The notes: generated by a model from the letters alone, not told the origin. A stretch of DNA of 64,000 nt from an uncultured Muribaculaceae bacterium (GCA_910579185.1 CAJTTG010000001.1:620001-684000); one strand, 5' to 3'. Shown: positions 1 through 8,392, counted from the first letter of the stretch. Numbers and translations are program-made.

Positions 1-1017
1 GTAACCCCCATTTTCTCCATCGCCCTGAAAGACAAGAAAGTGAGCGTTGTTGCCGAAGGATGCTATGACTATGCCTCACTCGTTCCGGCCGGCAAAAAGA
101 CGCTGATCTCAATGCGCCACTCCATGCTGATGCCCAACGAGATAGTATCGATTGAAAAAGGCAACGTGAAGCAGATCTCCAACGTCAACACCGAACTGCT
201 TTCGCAGCTCAAGATGCCGACAGTAGAGAAACGCATGGTTCCCACAACCGACGGCAAACTGATGACCACATGGGTTGTCTATCCCCCGGAATTCGACTCC
301 AACAAGAAATATCCCTCCATCCTCTACTGTCAGGGAGGTCCGCAACAGGCCGTGAGCCAGTTCTGGAGCTACCGCTGGAATCTCGCACTGATGGCAGCCA
401 ACGGATATATCGTCATCGCCCCCAACCGTCGCGGACTTCCCGGATTCGGCACCGAATGGAACGCACAGATCTCCAAAGACTACGGCGGTCAGAACATGCG
501 CGACTACCTCAGCGCAGTCGATGACATGAAGCGTGAATCCTATATCGACGACAAGCACATAGGCGCAGTGGGTGCCAGCTACGGCGGCTTCTCCGTCTAC
601 TGGCTCGCAGGCCATCACGAAGGCCGCTTCGCCGCTTTCATCGCCCATGCCGGCATCTTCAACATGGAGACACAGTATCTTGAGACAGAAGAGATGTGGT
701 TTGCCAACTGGGATATGGGTGGAGCCTACTGGGACAAGAGCAACGAGGCAGCCCAGCGCACATTCGCAACCTCGCCCCACCGCTTCGTTGACAAGTGGGA
801 CACCCCGATTCTCGTGACCCACGGCGAATATGACTTCCGCATCCTCGCATCGCAGGGCATGATGGCATTCAATGCCGCCCGTCTGCGCGGAGTGCCGGCA
901 GAAATGCTCATCTTCCCCGACGAAAACCATTGGATCCTTAAACCTCAGAACGCCATCATGTGGCAGCGCGTGTTCTTCCGCTGGCTCGACAAATGGCTCA
1001 AAGACGAAAACAAGTAA
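1..1017 (+). CDS. S9 family serine peptidase, C-terminal part (5' end outside window)
   Basis: The reading frame is open from base 1; the GTG at 40 is internal, so the N-terminal beta-propeller lies upstream of the window. What is visible is the alpha/beta-hydrolase catalytic domain of a prolyl-oligopeptidase / dipeptidyl-peptidase IV-like enzyme, which cuts short peptides, probably in the periplasm. The nucleophile motif G-A-S-Y-G-G has its Ser codon at 577-579. The acid is the Asp in H-G-E-Y-D-F at 832-834, and the His of E-N-H-W is at 928-930. The triad is complete and in the usual order. The next gene starts directly after the stop codon, suggesting cotranscription. The family call is firm; the substrate is unknown. 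Confidence 0.9.
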   Translation, partial: VTPIFSIALKDKKVSVVAEGCYDYASLVPAGKKTLISMRHSMLMPNEIVSIEKGNVKQISNVNTELLSQLKMPTVEKRMVPTTDGKLMTTWVVYPPEFDSNKKYPSILYCQGGPQQAVSQFWSYRWNLALMAANGYIVIAPNRRGLPGFGTEWNAQISKDYGGQNMRDYLSAVDDMKRESYIDDKHIGAVGASYGGFSVYWLAGHHEGRFAAFIAHAGIFNMETQYLETEEMWFANWDMGGAYWDKSNEAAQRTFATSPHRFVDKWDTPILVTHGEYDFRILASQGMMAFNAARLRGVPAEMLIFPDENHWILKPQNAIMWQRVFFRWLDKWLKDENK

Positions 1018-1545
1018 ATGTCGAAAACACAACTAAAGAAAGAGCTTGCCAAGATGACCGCCAGTCAGATTGGCGAGCTCATTCTGGATTTATACGATGC
1101 CAGACCGGAGGCCAAAGAGTATCTCGACTTCTTCATCAAACCCGACATTGACAGCAAGCTCAACAAAGCGAAGTCACTGATAAAGAAAGAGGTCGGCCGC
1201 ACCTCACGTGGGCGGAGCAAAATGAGGTCGACCAAGCTACGGCGATTGATCAAAGACATCTCGTCGCTCAATCCCGGCAGCGACGCCGTGTGCGAGATCA
1301 TGACCTACACCATAGAGACAGCCTGTGCCATCGGCTCCGACCAATGGATCAAAGAGACTACACAGCGTGCGCTTGCCAAGCTGCTTCAGGACACCATACG
1401 CGAGGCCGACAATGGCGGAATGCTCCCCACCTACCTGCCCCGGATCGAGACCGCTATCAAGGAGATGAAATCGACATTCTACCGCCCCAATCCATTCAAA
1501 TCATTACTAAAAGAGACTCTTACCGACACAATTCAGAACTTATGA
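1018..1545 (+). CDS. DUF6155 family protein
   Basis: A 175-residue soluble, mostly helical and charged protein with no signal peptide. The N-terminus (M-S-K-T-Q-L-K-K-E-L, then I-L-D-L-Y-D-A-R and Y-L-D-F-F-I-K-P-D) matches what I recall of the uncharacterised Bacteroidetes family DUF6155. It starts directly after the peptidase stop and its own stop overlaps the next start codon as ATGA at 1542-1545, so the three genes look like one transcription unit. The function is unknown, and nothing in the neighbours points clearly to one. Confidence 0.75.
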   Translation: MSKTQLKKELAKMTASQIGELILDLYDARPEAKEYLDFFIKPDIDSKLNKAKSLIKKEVGRTSRGRSKMRSTKLRRLIKDISSLNPGSDAVCEIMTYTIETACAIGSDQWIKETTQRALAKLLQDTIREADNGGMLPTYLPRIETAIKEMKSTFYRPNPFKSLLKETLTDTIQNL

Positions 1546-2600
1546 AAACAACTATTTCACTTCTATTGCTTGCCGGCCTTTCCCACCTCTGCGCCGAGGC
1601 CAGACTAAAAGTTGAAATTCCGGCAGACGGCCCGATAGATGAACTCGTAGTGGCACATCATCCTCTTAGCGACTTCGCCGGCAACAGCAAATCGTTAAGC
1701 TACGACACCATAACCATGGCCGACGGCTACCGCCTTTATGACTATGATCAGGCGATGTGTTATTACCTCAATCCCCCATATCAGGATTATAACAACTGTC
1801 GCCTCATTATTGCGCCGGAAGAGGATGTCACCATCACGATCGACAACAAACTTTTGTCGGAATCAACCGTGACCGGTTCCAGACTATGGGACGCACGCAA
1901 AGATATGCTGGCCGAACAGAGAAGCTATCTTGAAAAATCCACCGAATATCCAACCATGGCCCGTTATAAATTCAACCTTAACTATGCACTGACCCACCGC
2001 GACGCACCAGTCAGCATCCTTGCACTCGGCGAGATGCCGGCGGCAATGGCTTCGGTTGCTGTTGACAGCATCAATCCGGAAGTCCGCGACGGACTGCTCG
2101 CGCCCATGTATCAGCGCATTGCAAGTCAGGTCAAAGATTTTCTCCGGCAGGAAGCAGCCAAGAAAGGGAGTGTAGCAGGAAAGCCGGCACATGATTTCAC
2201 GCTGGAAAACCCGGAAGGAGAAACAATCAGCCTCTCATCGCTGCGCGGCCAGTGGGTTTTGCTCGACTTCTGGGGCACATGGTGCGGCTGGTGCATCAAA
2301 GGCTTCCCGGCTATGCTCGATTTCACGCGCAGGCATGGCGATCTGTGTACCATCGTCACACTCGACTGCAAAGATCCCAAGGAGCTATGGACTGAATATG
2401 TAGGCAGCCACGACATGCCCTGGATCAATCTCTGGGTCGACACCGCCGACCATACCGATGCCAACCCAATGAACAGCTACGGCATCGAAGCCATGCCCAC
2501 CAAGATCCTCATTGACCCCGAAGGAACGATCCGTCTCACAGTTCAAGGCCACACCGAGGACTTCTTTGATCAAGTCCTCCGCATCATCGCTTCTTCATGA
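1542..2600 (+). CDS. TlpA-like thiol:disulfide oxidoreductase, secreted
   Basis: The start at 1542 was chosen because it gives a Sec signal peptide (M-K-T-T-I-S-L-L-L-L-A-G-L) and an ATGA overlap with the upstream gene; the frame is open further upstream, but that part is antisense-like filler. The protein has 352 residues. Residues about 25-190 form an unassigned N-terminal domain. Residues about 205-350 are an AhpC/TSA-Redoxin thioredoxin fold with the active site W-C-G-W-C (Cys248, Cys251). Such proteins reduce or shuffle disulfides in the periplasm. The gene ends inside the convergent membrane-protein gene, a 17-base tail-to-tail overlap. Confidence 0.85.
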   Translation: MKTTISLLLLAGLSHLCAEARLKVEIPADGPIDELVVAHHPLSDFAGNSKSLSYDTITMADGYRLYDYDQAMCYYLNPPYQDYNNCRLIIAPEEDVTITIDNKLLSESTVTGSRLWDARKDMLAEQRSYLEKSTEYPTMARYKFNLNYALTHRDAPVSILALGEMPAAMASVAVDSINPEVRDGLLAPMYQRIASQVKDFLRQEAAKKGSVAGKPAHDFTLENPEGETISLSSLRGQWVLLDFWGTWCGWCIKGFPAMLDFTRRHGDLCTIVTLDCKDPKELWTEYVGSHDMPWINLWVDTADHTDANPMNSYGIEAMPTKILIDPEGTIRLTVQGHTEDFFDQVLRIIASS

Positions 2601-3036
2601 CTTTGACAATAGCCAATGTAACGTTCACGATCAAAAGGCCAAAGAAATATCCGAAGCCTGACAGCCCCACTACGCCATAAAAGACACGATAAACACTGGG
2701 GAAATAAAACCAATGTAGATTGACCGAACAAAATATTACACCGTATACCACCAACAACATCAACAAAGGATAACCATACATCAGCCACAAGGCTAACTTG
2801 CGATTAATCCCGAACAGAATGCATAACAAAGGTATACTTATGAAAACCGGAAAAAGAAACAACTCAAAAACGATTCCGGGAAAGATTGCAAAACAGAGCA
2901 GAATAGATGAGCCGCCAACCACTACGACATAGGATAATATAATACCCAAAAGTTTCAAAAGCCACATCAAAGGCGAACCGATCTCTTCATCCACCTTTCC
3001 TACAGACTCCATTTCTTTTTCTAACTCTGCATTCAT
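2584..3036 (-). CDS. Hypothetical multi-pass membrane protein
   Basis: A 150-residue protein with an acidic cytoplasmic-looking N-terminus (residues 1-25) followed by four to five hydrophobic segments (roughly 27-48, 50-72, 78-100, 112-142) and a basic tail V-M-K-K-R. No family is recognised. It is convergent with the TlpA-like gene and overlaps its last 17 bases. Codon and base use upstream are AT-rich. A single-gene transcript is likely, because hairpins at 3134-3180 and 3295-3338 separate it from the next minus-strand gene. Confidence 0.6.
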   Translation of the reverse strand: MNAELEKEMESVGKVDEEIGSPLMWLLKLLGIILSYVVVVGGSSILLCFAIFPGIVFELFLFPVFISIPLLCILFGINRKLALWLMYGYPLLMLLVVYGVIFCSVNLHWFYFPSVYRVFYGVVGLSGFGYFFGLLIVNVTLAIVKVMKKR

Positions 3037-3133
3037 ATTATCTCATCTAACTTAAAATTACAACATTCAGATTAAAACTGCCATACTCGAATTAATACAG
3101 AATGATTATCCACCAAAGATAATAAAAAATTTA

Positions 3134-3180
3134 AAGGGCAAGATCGTTCGACAATAGTTTTGCTACCAGAGCTTGCCCTT
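3134..3180 (-). terminator. Inverted repeat, possible second terminator
   Basis: AAGGGCAAG (3134-3142) pairs with CTTGCCCTT (3172-3180) across a 29-base loop. Read on the minus strand, the stem is followed by a T-rich tail (AAATTTTTTATT), as in an intrinsic terminator. The loop is long, so this is less certain than the hairpin at 3295. Confidence 0.4.
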
Positions 3181-3294
3181 ATTCCGGAAAAACCCGACAT
3201 TTTGTTGGCATACAATGCGGCGCATGGTTGCATTTCTCTTGAAATCAGCAAATTTTCAGATTATTAATATTTATATTACAGGTCAGTACATACA

Positions 3295-3338
3295 AACCGC
3301 CGCTACGGGAGAAGCGATAAGGCTCCGTAGCGGCGGTT
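3295..3338 (-). terminator. Strong hairpin after proline-rich gene
   Basis: A perfect 14-bp inverted repeat: 3295-3308 (AACCGCCGCTACGG) with 3325-3338. It lies 37 bases downstream of the minus-strand gene ending at 3375. The T-run is weak (TTTGTATGT), so termination may depend on the stem or on the following hairpin. Confidence 0.6.
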
Positions 3339-3374
3339 ATGTTATCTTGGATATGACGGAAACAGACGCGGAGG

Positions 3375-4370
3375 TCAGTTGCCGTAGGTGAGGATGGTGA
3401 AGTAGCGGTAGCCTGATGATGTGCTGAGCATGGTGTACTGCAGGGTGATATAATCGCCGTTGTAGCCGAACCATGTAGCGGTGTTGTTGCCGCTGCTCAC
3501 CGGTGCGCCATAAGAATTGCAGAGAGAGCTGTAGACATTGTTGTAGCGCGTTGTATTATAGCCCGTAGTGGAGTAATAGAACTCCGAGCGCACCAGACCG
3601 CCATCGGAGAAATAGAGCGTTGCGTCGGGCCACGAATAGTTCATTTCAGTGACATTGCGGAGATAGACCTCCTGCGATCCGTAGCCATCGACCGAATATC
3701 CGCCATTATAGAGATAGTCCAACGCAGAATTGATAGTCAGTCCAAGCGTCATGCCGAGGATATTGGGCACAATAGGACGGCGGTATGTGGGACGCCAACC
3801 GGAAGGGGGCACAGGACGTGTCCATGTGTAGCCGTAGGACGGACGACCGGGACGCGTGGGTGGCGGAGCTACGGAGGGACGATAAGCACCGGGGCGAGTG
3901 GGCCGCATGGTCTGCGCAGGACGTGATGGCGTTGATGGTCTTGCAGGAACTACAGGGCGCACAGTTGTCGACGGACGGGAGGGAGCGACAGGTTTTGACG
4001 GTGCAGAAGGCTTGGCCGGTGCCGAGGGACGAGCAGGAGTAGATGGGCGCGTAGGAGTGGCCGGAGCAGAAGGCTTCTGCGATCCTGCTCCCGGGCGGAC
4101 GTTATTCGTCGGGGGTGTAGAGTTGGAGGCACCGGGGCGAACAGCACTACCACCGGATGCAGCCCCTTGTCCGGGACGCACGTTTCCACTTGGTTTCGAA
4201 GGAGTAGCCACAGCACTTCCGTTTCCACGTCCGGGACGCTGTCCGGAGACTGACTGTCCGGTAGCGGCGGCATTCCTACCACCTCTTGCGGAATTCTGTG
4301 CATCCACACCGGGGACGGTCAGAAGACCTCCCATTAAAGCTATCACTATGCTGACGAATATTTTTTTCAT
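3375..4370 (-). CDS. Secreted proline-rich protein with conserved C-terminal domain
   Basis: 331 residues with a Sec signal peptide (M-K-K-I-F-V-S-I-V-I-A-L-M-G-G-L, cleavage near V-D-A-Q at residues 23-26). Residues about 28-195 are a low-complexity Pro/Ser/Arg/Ala/Gly linker built on loose repeats of the type R-P-S-x-P-x-R-P and A-P-x-K-P-S. Residues about 205-331 form a folded-looking domain rich in Tyr, Asn and Gly (starting N-I-L-G-M-T-L-G-L and ending I-L-T-Y-G-N). The basic linker suits binding to the cell surface or to peptidoglycan, but that is inference. No family is named with confidence. The antisense Gly-rich frames over this gene are shadows of its biased codons. Confidence 0.75.
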   Translation of the reverse strand: MKKIFVSIVIALMGGLLTVPGVDAQNSARGGRNAAATGQSVSGQRPGRGNGSAVATPSKPSGNVRPGQGAASGGSAVRPGASNSTPPTNNVRPGAGSQKPSAPATPTRPSTPARPSAPAKPSAPSKPVAPSRPSTTVRPVVPARPSTPSRPAQTMRPTRPGAYRPSVAPPPTRPGRPSYGYTWTRPVPPSGWRPTYRRPIVPNILGMTLGLTINSALDYLYNGGYSVDGYGSQEVYLRNVTEMNYSWPDATLYFSDGGLVRSEFYYSTTGYNTTRYNNVYSSLCNSYGAPVSSGNNTATWFGYNGDYITLQYTMLSTSSGYRYFTILTYGN

Positions 4371-4560
4371 GACTATTGGAGGTGATTAAACGATTAATAA
4401 AACAAGTGCATGTCCGGAAAATATTTCCGGCAGCCACCCACATTCAACGGCCGTTATGACAATAAGACAGCCGACAAGGCCAAAAGTTTAACCGCCGGTG
4501 ACAATGCAACAACAAAATAACGACAAATAAGCCAATTTATCTACAAAGGAGCAGAAAAAC

Positions 4561-4591
4561 TTGCGTTGACCGAATGGAAATATTAACTTTG
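4561..4591 (+). promoter_or_regulatory. Bacteroidales promoter of pyrE
   Basis: TAACTTTG at 4584-4591 matches the TAnnTTTG -7 box, with TTG at 4561-4563 and a 20-base spacer. Transcription would start near 4596, leaving a leader of about 70 bases before pyrE. The rest of 4371-4560 shows no gene. Confidence 0.65.
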
Positions 4592-4665
4592 CATGGGATA
4601 GAAAGTATATTTCGATCCAACACATAAGTACATACCTTATCTCACCACCTCAATATTCATTCAAC

Positions 4666-5304
4666 ATGAAGAATTTAGACAGACTTTTAGCCGAAAAACT
4701 CCTCAAGATCAGTGCAATCAAACTACAGCCGGACCTGCCGTTCACATGGGCATCCGGTTGGAATTCACCCATATACACCGACAACCGCAAGACCCTTTCC
4801 TATCCCGATGTCCGCAGTTTCATCAAAGTTGAAATGTGTCGCGTGATCATGGAGCAGTTCGGCACACCCGACGCCATAGCCGGAGTTGCAACCGGAGCTA
4901 TCGCCATGGGAGCCCTCGTGGCCGACACCATGGGTCTGCCCTACGTTTATGTGCGCTCCACCCCGAAAGACCACGGCCTTGAGAATCTGATCGAAGGCAA
5001 TCTGAAGCCGGGTCAGAGAGTGGTTGTGATCGAAGATCTCATCTCGACCGGCGGCAGCTCACTGAAAGCCGTGGAGGCAATCCGCGCCGCCGGATGTGAA
5101 GTTGTCGGCATGTCGGCAATCTTCACCTACGAGTTCCCCGTGGCCATCGAACGCTTCAAGGAGGCAGGAGTCGAAATCCGCGCCCTGAGCAACTACAACG
5201 CAATGCTTGAAGCCGCGCTGGAGTCAAACTATATCCACGCCGACGAGCTTGAGACACTCAAGGAATGGCGTCGCGATCCGGCTAACTGGACAGCAAAACG
5301 ATAA
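4666..5304 (+). CDS. pyrE: Orotate phosphoribosyltransferase
   Basis: 212 residues, the normal size. PyrE joins orotate and PRPP to make orotidine 5'-phosphate in pyrimidine synthesis in the cytoplasm. The PRPP-binding signature V-V-V-I-E-D-L-I-S-T-G-G-S-S lies at residues 119-132 (Glu123, Asp124). The flexible-loop region follows R-S-T-P-K-D-H-G-L near residues 99-107, where the catalytic Lys is expected. It has its own promoter and is closed by a strong terminator, so it looks monocistronic; no pyrF or other pyr gene is adjacent. Confidence 0.95.
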   Translation: MKNLDRLLAEKLLKISAIKLQPDLPFTWASGWNSPIYTDNRKTLSYPDVRSFIKVEMCRVIMEQFGTPDAIAGVATGAIAMGALVADTMGLPYVYVRSTPKDHGLENLIEGNLKPGQRVVVIEDLISTGGSSLKAVEAIRAAGCEVVGMSAIFTYEFPVAIERFKEAGVEIRALSNYNAMLEAALESNYIHADELETLKEWRRDPANWTAKR

Positions 5305-5322
5305 TCACAGAAAAAAGATAAA

Positions 5323-5370
5323 GCCTGTAGGATCTACGCTCCAACCAAGCGTGATCCCACAGGCATTTTT
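5323..5370 (+). terminator. Intrinsic terminator after pyrE
   Basis: GCCTGT-a-GGATC-t-ACGCT (5323-5340) pairs with AGCGT-GATCC-c-ACAGGC (5347-5364) around a short loop and is followed by TTTTT at 5366-5370. This is a textbook rho-independent terminator. Confidence 0.85.
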
Positions 5371-5389
5371 CACTCAAACATCTTGAATA

Positions 5390-5809
5390 ATGGCAAAATA
5401 TTCAGGCAAGGCCGTCACCGTGGCCAAGCCCATCAATGAAATATATCACAAAATCTCCGATCTCTCCACGATCCAGAGCCGCATCAATGAGCTTCCGGAA
5501 GAAGCGCGAGAGAAAGTGCGCGAGATCCGTTTTGAAAACGACCGCATCCTGGCCAATGTGCCGGGCGTGGGAGAAATAGCATTCGCGATCGTGGAAAAAG
5601 TTGAGCCGAGCCGCCTGCGCATGTCGGCCGAGAACTCCCCTGTTCCGTTCAACATCGTTGTCAATCTGACAGAGAAAGCAGCTATGGAAACCGAGATCAG
5701 CACCATGCTCGACATCGAGATTCCGGCCATGCTCCGTCCGCTTGTGGGTGGCAAACTGCAACAGGCAGCCGATAAATTCAGCGAGATGTTCACCAACTTC
5801 TTCAAGTAA
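5390..5809 (+). CDS. SRPBCC / polyketide-cyclase-like protein
   Basis: 139 residues, no signal peptide. The order of segments fits the START/SRPBCC (Bet v 1-like) hydrophobic-cavity fold: an N-terminal strand Y-S-G-K-A-V-T-V-A-K-P, the helix-forming I-Y-H-K-I-S-D-L, central strands ending in R-L-R-M-S-A-E, and a long C-terminal helix A-D-K-F-S-E-M-F-T-N-F-F. The ligand is unknown. It lies just before the Rieske-like lipoprotein, separated by seven bases, so the two are probably cotranscribed. Confidence 0.75.
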   Translation: MAKYSGKAVTVAKPINEIYHKISDLSTIQSRINELPEEAREKVREIRFENDRILANVPGVGEIAFAIVEKVEPSRLRMSAENSPVPFNIVVNLTEKAAMETEISTMLDIEIPAMLRPLVGGKLQQAADKFSEMFTNFFK

Positions 5810-5816
5810 AAAAAAG

Positions 5817-6323
5817 ATGTTCAAGCCTCTTCTCCGAGCAGCCGCAGCCATAGCCCTGATCATTCCGGCTACGGGCTGCGAGAAGATTGACAACAACCGG
5901 CTTCCCCCGGCCAATGTCAATCTTATCTTTTACACGATAGGCGACTGGCAACGTTACGGCGTGAGCGGCGCCGGAGAAACGCGCAATTTCATAAAGCAGG
6001 ACGGACTGCCCGTGGGCTATCCATACAAAGCTTCCGAGTACACCGGTTTCGGCGGAATAATGCTCGTGTGCGATCCCAATGGTGAATTTCTGGCCTACGA
6101 CCTTGCCTGTCCGGTTGAGAAAAATCCCGATGTCAGAGTACAGGTGGACAGCGACAATCCTATAGCCGGACTTGCCAAATGTCCGAAATGCGGCAGCGTC
6201 TACAATCTGTTCGGCAAAGGAGGCCCGGTTGAGGGCGAGGCATTGAAAATAAAAGTCGGGCTTGAAAACTACTTCGTTGGCGTAGGAAGCCAAACACCGC
6301 CATACGCATATGTCAAACGCTAA
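5817..6323 (+). CDS. Rieske-fold-like lipoprotein lacking the cluster histidines
   Basis: I chose the ATG at 5817, which gives a lipoprotein signal (M-F-K-P-L-L-R-A-A-A, lipobox P-A-T-G-Cys21) and seven bases of spacing from the previous stop; the frame is open upstream inside the SRPBCC gene. The 168-residue product resembles the Bacteroidetes Rieske-type proteins: C98-P-V100 sits where C-x-H is expected, and C122-P-K-C125 where C-x-x-H is expected, followed by G-S-V-Y-N-L and G-x-G-P-V-E-G-E-A. Both iron-ligand histidines are therefore absent. It may be a structural relative or may bind a metal through cysteines. Redox function should not be assumed. Confidence 0.7.
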   Translation: MFKPLLRAAAAIALIIPATGCEKIDNNRLPPANVNLIFYTIGDWQRYGVSGAGETRNFIKQDGLPVGYPYKASEYTGFGGIMLVCDPNGEFLAYDLACPVEKNPDVRVQVDSDNPIAGLAKCPKCGSVYNLFGKGGPVEGEALKIKVGLENYFVGVGSQTPPYAYVKR

Positions 6324-6365
6324 GAGCTTTGTCCCAATAGCTCATACCCAAACTCCCCGAACAGC

Positions 6366-7340
6366 ATGCAACCATTGGTATCCGTAATTCTACCAAACTA
6401 CAACTACAGCCGCTTCCTCGACGAGCGCATAGAATCGATCCTCAGCCAAAGCATGCAGGACTTTGAGCTCATCCTTCTGGACGACGCTTCGACCGACAAC
6501 TCAACGGAAGTGCTTGAAAAATACGCCTCACATCCAAAGGTGAGCCACTACGTAGTCAACAGCACAAACAGCGGATCTCCATTCGCCCAATGGCAGAAAG
6601 GTGTCAGCCTGGCCAAAGGGAAGTATATCTGGATAGCTGAGGCGGACGACTCATCCACTCCGGAGTTTCTTGAAAAGAGCATCACCACCATGGAGGCAAA
6701 CCCCAATGTGGTGCTGTGCTTCACCGGCAGCAAAGCCATCGATCAGAACGGGGAACCACTTCAGATCGACTTCACAAGACTCACCACCAAACGGATGCAA
6801 AAACGCATCGGATCGACCCTGATACACAAAGGGACAGACTACATTGTCCACAACATGTTCTGGGGATGCTACGTCTACAACGCCAGTGCGACGGTGTTCC
6901 GCCGTGAATGCAGCGATGCCGACATGTTTGCTCAAAGCATGCGCATGCGCAATTCCGGCGACTGGCTTTTCTGGACAAAGCTAATGGAGCGTGGAGATGT
7001 GGCGGAGATCTACGAGTCGCTCAACATAATCCGCCGTCATCAGAACACAACCACCGAAAATGGCCGCCGATCCGGCAATCTCTATCTTGAGGATGTAGAC
7101 GTGATGGCATATATCGCCACCAAACACAAAACAGGACTCTACCGGAACATTGTGCGCTACGGCGCATTCATTAAGTTCATCCGGCGGTCGCAATTTCCCG
7201 ACGAAATCAAAAAGCAGATCCTCGACAAGCTCAAAAGAAAAGCCGGAGCCGGCACCACTTATTTCAGACTTGAACGCATCCACAAATTCCTGTGGAACAT
7301 CATTCCCGGTCTGATGTCCATGCAGTCCGACAGGCTATAA
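6366..7340 (+). CDS. Family 2 glycosyltransferase
   Basis: 324 residues. The N-terminal GT-A domain has the typical V-S-V-I-L-P-N-Y-N-Y start, the nucleotide-binding D-D-A-S at residues 39-42 and the metal-binding E-A-D-D at 92-95. It would transfer a sugar from a nucleotide donor onto a glycan or lipid carrier at the inner face of the membrane. No transmembrane helix is evident. The neighbours do not form a polysaccharide cluster, so the acceptor cannot be guessed. Confidence 0.88.
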   Translation: MQPLVSVILPNYNYSRFLDERIESILSQSMQDFELILLDDASTDNSTEVLEKYASHPKVSHYVVNSTNSGSPFAQWQKGVSLAKGKYIWIAEADDSSTPEFLEKSITTMEANPNVVLCFTGSKAIDQNGEPLQIDFTRLTTKRMQKRIGSTLIHKGTDYIVHNMFWGCYVYNASATVFRRECSDADMFAQSMRMRNSGDWLFWTKLMERGDVAEIYESLNIIRRHQNTTTENGRRSGNLYLEDVDVMAYIATKHKTGLYRNIVRYGAFIKFIRRSQFPDEIKKQILDKLKRKAGAGTTYFRLERIHKFLWNIIPGLMSMQSDRL

Positions 7341-7376
7341 ATGGACTTTAAATGGAGATTAAAAACTGAAATGGTA

Positions 7377-7407
7377 TTGGTATTTCAGAAAAACTTTCCT
7401 ATCTTTG
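7377..7407 (+). promoter_or_regulatory. Promoter of tRNA-Leu
   Basis: TATCTTTG at 7400-7407 with TTG at 7377-7379, spacer 20. The box ends 41 bases before the mature tRNA, the same distance as at the tRNA-Ser gene later in the window. Confidence 0.65.
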
Positions 7408-7448
7408 CACGACCAAACAGATTCAAAGCAAATCTGACACCAAAGGCT

Positions 7449-7532
7449 GCTCGAATGGTGGAATGGTAGACACGAAGGACTTAAAATCCTTTGGCCATTG
7501 CGGCTGTGTGGGTTCGAGTCCCACTTCGAGTA
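7449..7532 (+). tRNA. tRNA-Leu (anticodon UAA)
   Basis: The acceptor arms GCTCGAA (7449-7455) and TTCGAGT (7525-7531) pair with a terminal G-T, and the discriminator base is A7532. The anticodon loop CTTAAAA (7480-7486) gives TAA at 7482-7484. A long variable arm and the T-arm GTGGG-TTCGAGT-CCCAC confirm a class II leucine tRNA. CCA is not encoded. Confidence 0.93.
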
Positions 7533-7539
7533 CCGAGCG

Positions 7540-7578
7540 AACCCCTTAGACAAATGTGTTTAAGGGGTTTGCATTTTG
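7540..7578 (+). terminator. Terminator after tRNA-Leu
   Basis: AACCCCTTA (7540-7548) pairs with TAAGGGGTT (7561-7569), followed by TTGCATTTTG. Confidence 0.75.
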
Positions 7579-7990
7579 TCGCAAAGCAACATGAGTGGTT
7601 CTACCCACAGTCATTCCCATCTTAGCAGCCCTATGCTGACGCGATCCGTGGTAATCGTTTTGTCATCAATTATCCGTTAATTATTTCTTTTATTCATTTG
7701 GCGAAAAGGAAAAACTGTCGTATATTCGCAGTTGACGACATATGTGAAGTTTGGCAAATTGATAGATATCTTTTCTTATGTCCGCTCTGTTTTTTTATTT
7801 AATTCGATTGCAAGGATAGAGTAAACGAAACATAGACTGTTTGCTCAGTGGAGATGATGAGATACTGAGTGAGCCAACCCCAAAATATTACCGCCTCATC
7901 CCCACCAACAAAGGTATGGCAAACAGGACATCCCAATAAACAAAATATTAATAGTCTACCGCGTCATGGGCGCAATAAAACCATTTTAAT
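7579..7990. other. AT-rich intergenic stretch with one promoter-like site
   Basis: There is no convincing gene. TTTG at 7697-7700 is followed after exactly 20 bases by TATATTCG (7721-7728), one mismatch from the -7 consensus, so a transcript probably starts near 7733. It would give a leader of about 260 bases before the gene at 7991. The only frames within are very short (for example 14 codons from about 7778). An unrecognised small RNA is possible but not shown. Confidence 0.4.
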
Positions 7991-8392
7991 ATGCAAGCAC
8001 TACCACTTCTCGCCACATTGTTTGCCCTTGGCATATCCATTTGGGCATTTGTTAAATTCATCATCCTATGCGACGACATATCCGCGATCAGAAAGAAGTA
8101 TGTCGACGGGGCAACATCATCACAAATACCCACTCCAATACAAAAAAACGACACCAACGACGAAAGAAAAAAACAGCTCACGATTCAAACAGAAAACCGT
8201 CTCATCTCGGTATTAAAGAATGCGGAATCGAGCATGTTCAATAGATCTGTCGACAACACCCTGACCATGGTTTCGCAAATAATAGACGAATATAACGCAA
8301 GGCTTTCCGCTGAGGATCTTGGCGAAGCCCCAACCCACCTGGCCAACGTAGACAATTTCTTCACATTCTACAACGACAACTACTCAAAATAA
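7991..8392 (+). CDS. Small membrane-anchored protein, intact paralogue
   Basis: 133 residues. One N-terminal transmembrane helix (residues about 4-24) is followed by the motif F-V-K-F-I-I-L-C-D-D-I-S-A-I, a polar linker, and a helical cytoplasmic domain (about 65-133) with the end N-V-D-N-F-F-T-F-Y. The same layout recurs in the disrupted reading frame at 9021-9565. No named family is recognised. It is the first gene of the accessory patch beside tRNA-Leu and is followed 12 bases later by a secreted protein. Confidence 0.65.
   Translation: MQALPLLATLFALGISIWAFVKFIILCDDISAIRKKYVDGATSSQIPTPIQKNDTNDERKKQLTIQTENRLISVLKNAESSMFNRSVDNTLTMVSQIIDEYNARLSAEDLGEAPTHLANVDNFFTFYNDNYSK

Larger units (their letters stand above)
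3037..3374. other. Intergenic stretch with two hairpins, no gene
   Basis: This stretch lies between two minus-strand genes. I see no convincing coding sequence: the 72-codon plus-strand frame at 3173-3391 has no signal, family or start context. It contains the two inverted repeats listed separately and an AT-rich stretch at 3050-3135 that should carry the promoter of the membrane-protein gene. Confidence 0.5.

Noticed and set aside
109..1032. 307-codon minus-strand frame over the S9 peptidase
   Set aside because: Antisense shadow of a GC-rich gene with an intact catalytic triad; Cys/His-rich composition and no family.
3898..4389. 163-codon Gly-rich plus-strand frame
   Set aside because: Reverse complement of the proline-rich linker; its glycine bias is a codon shadow.
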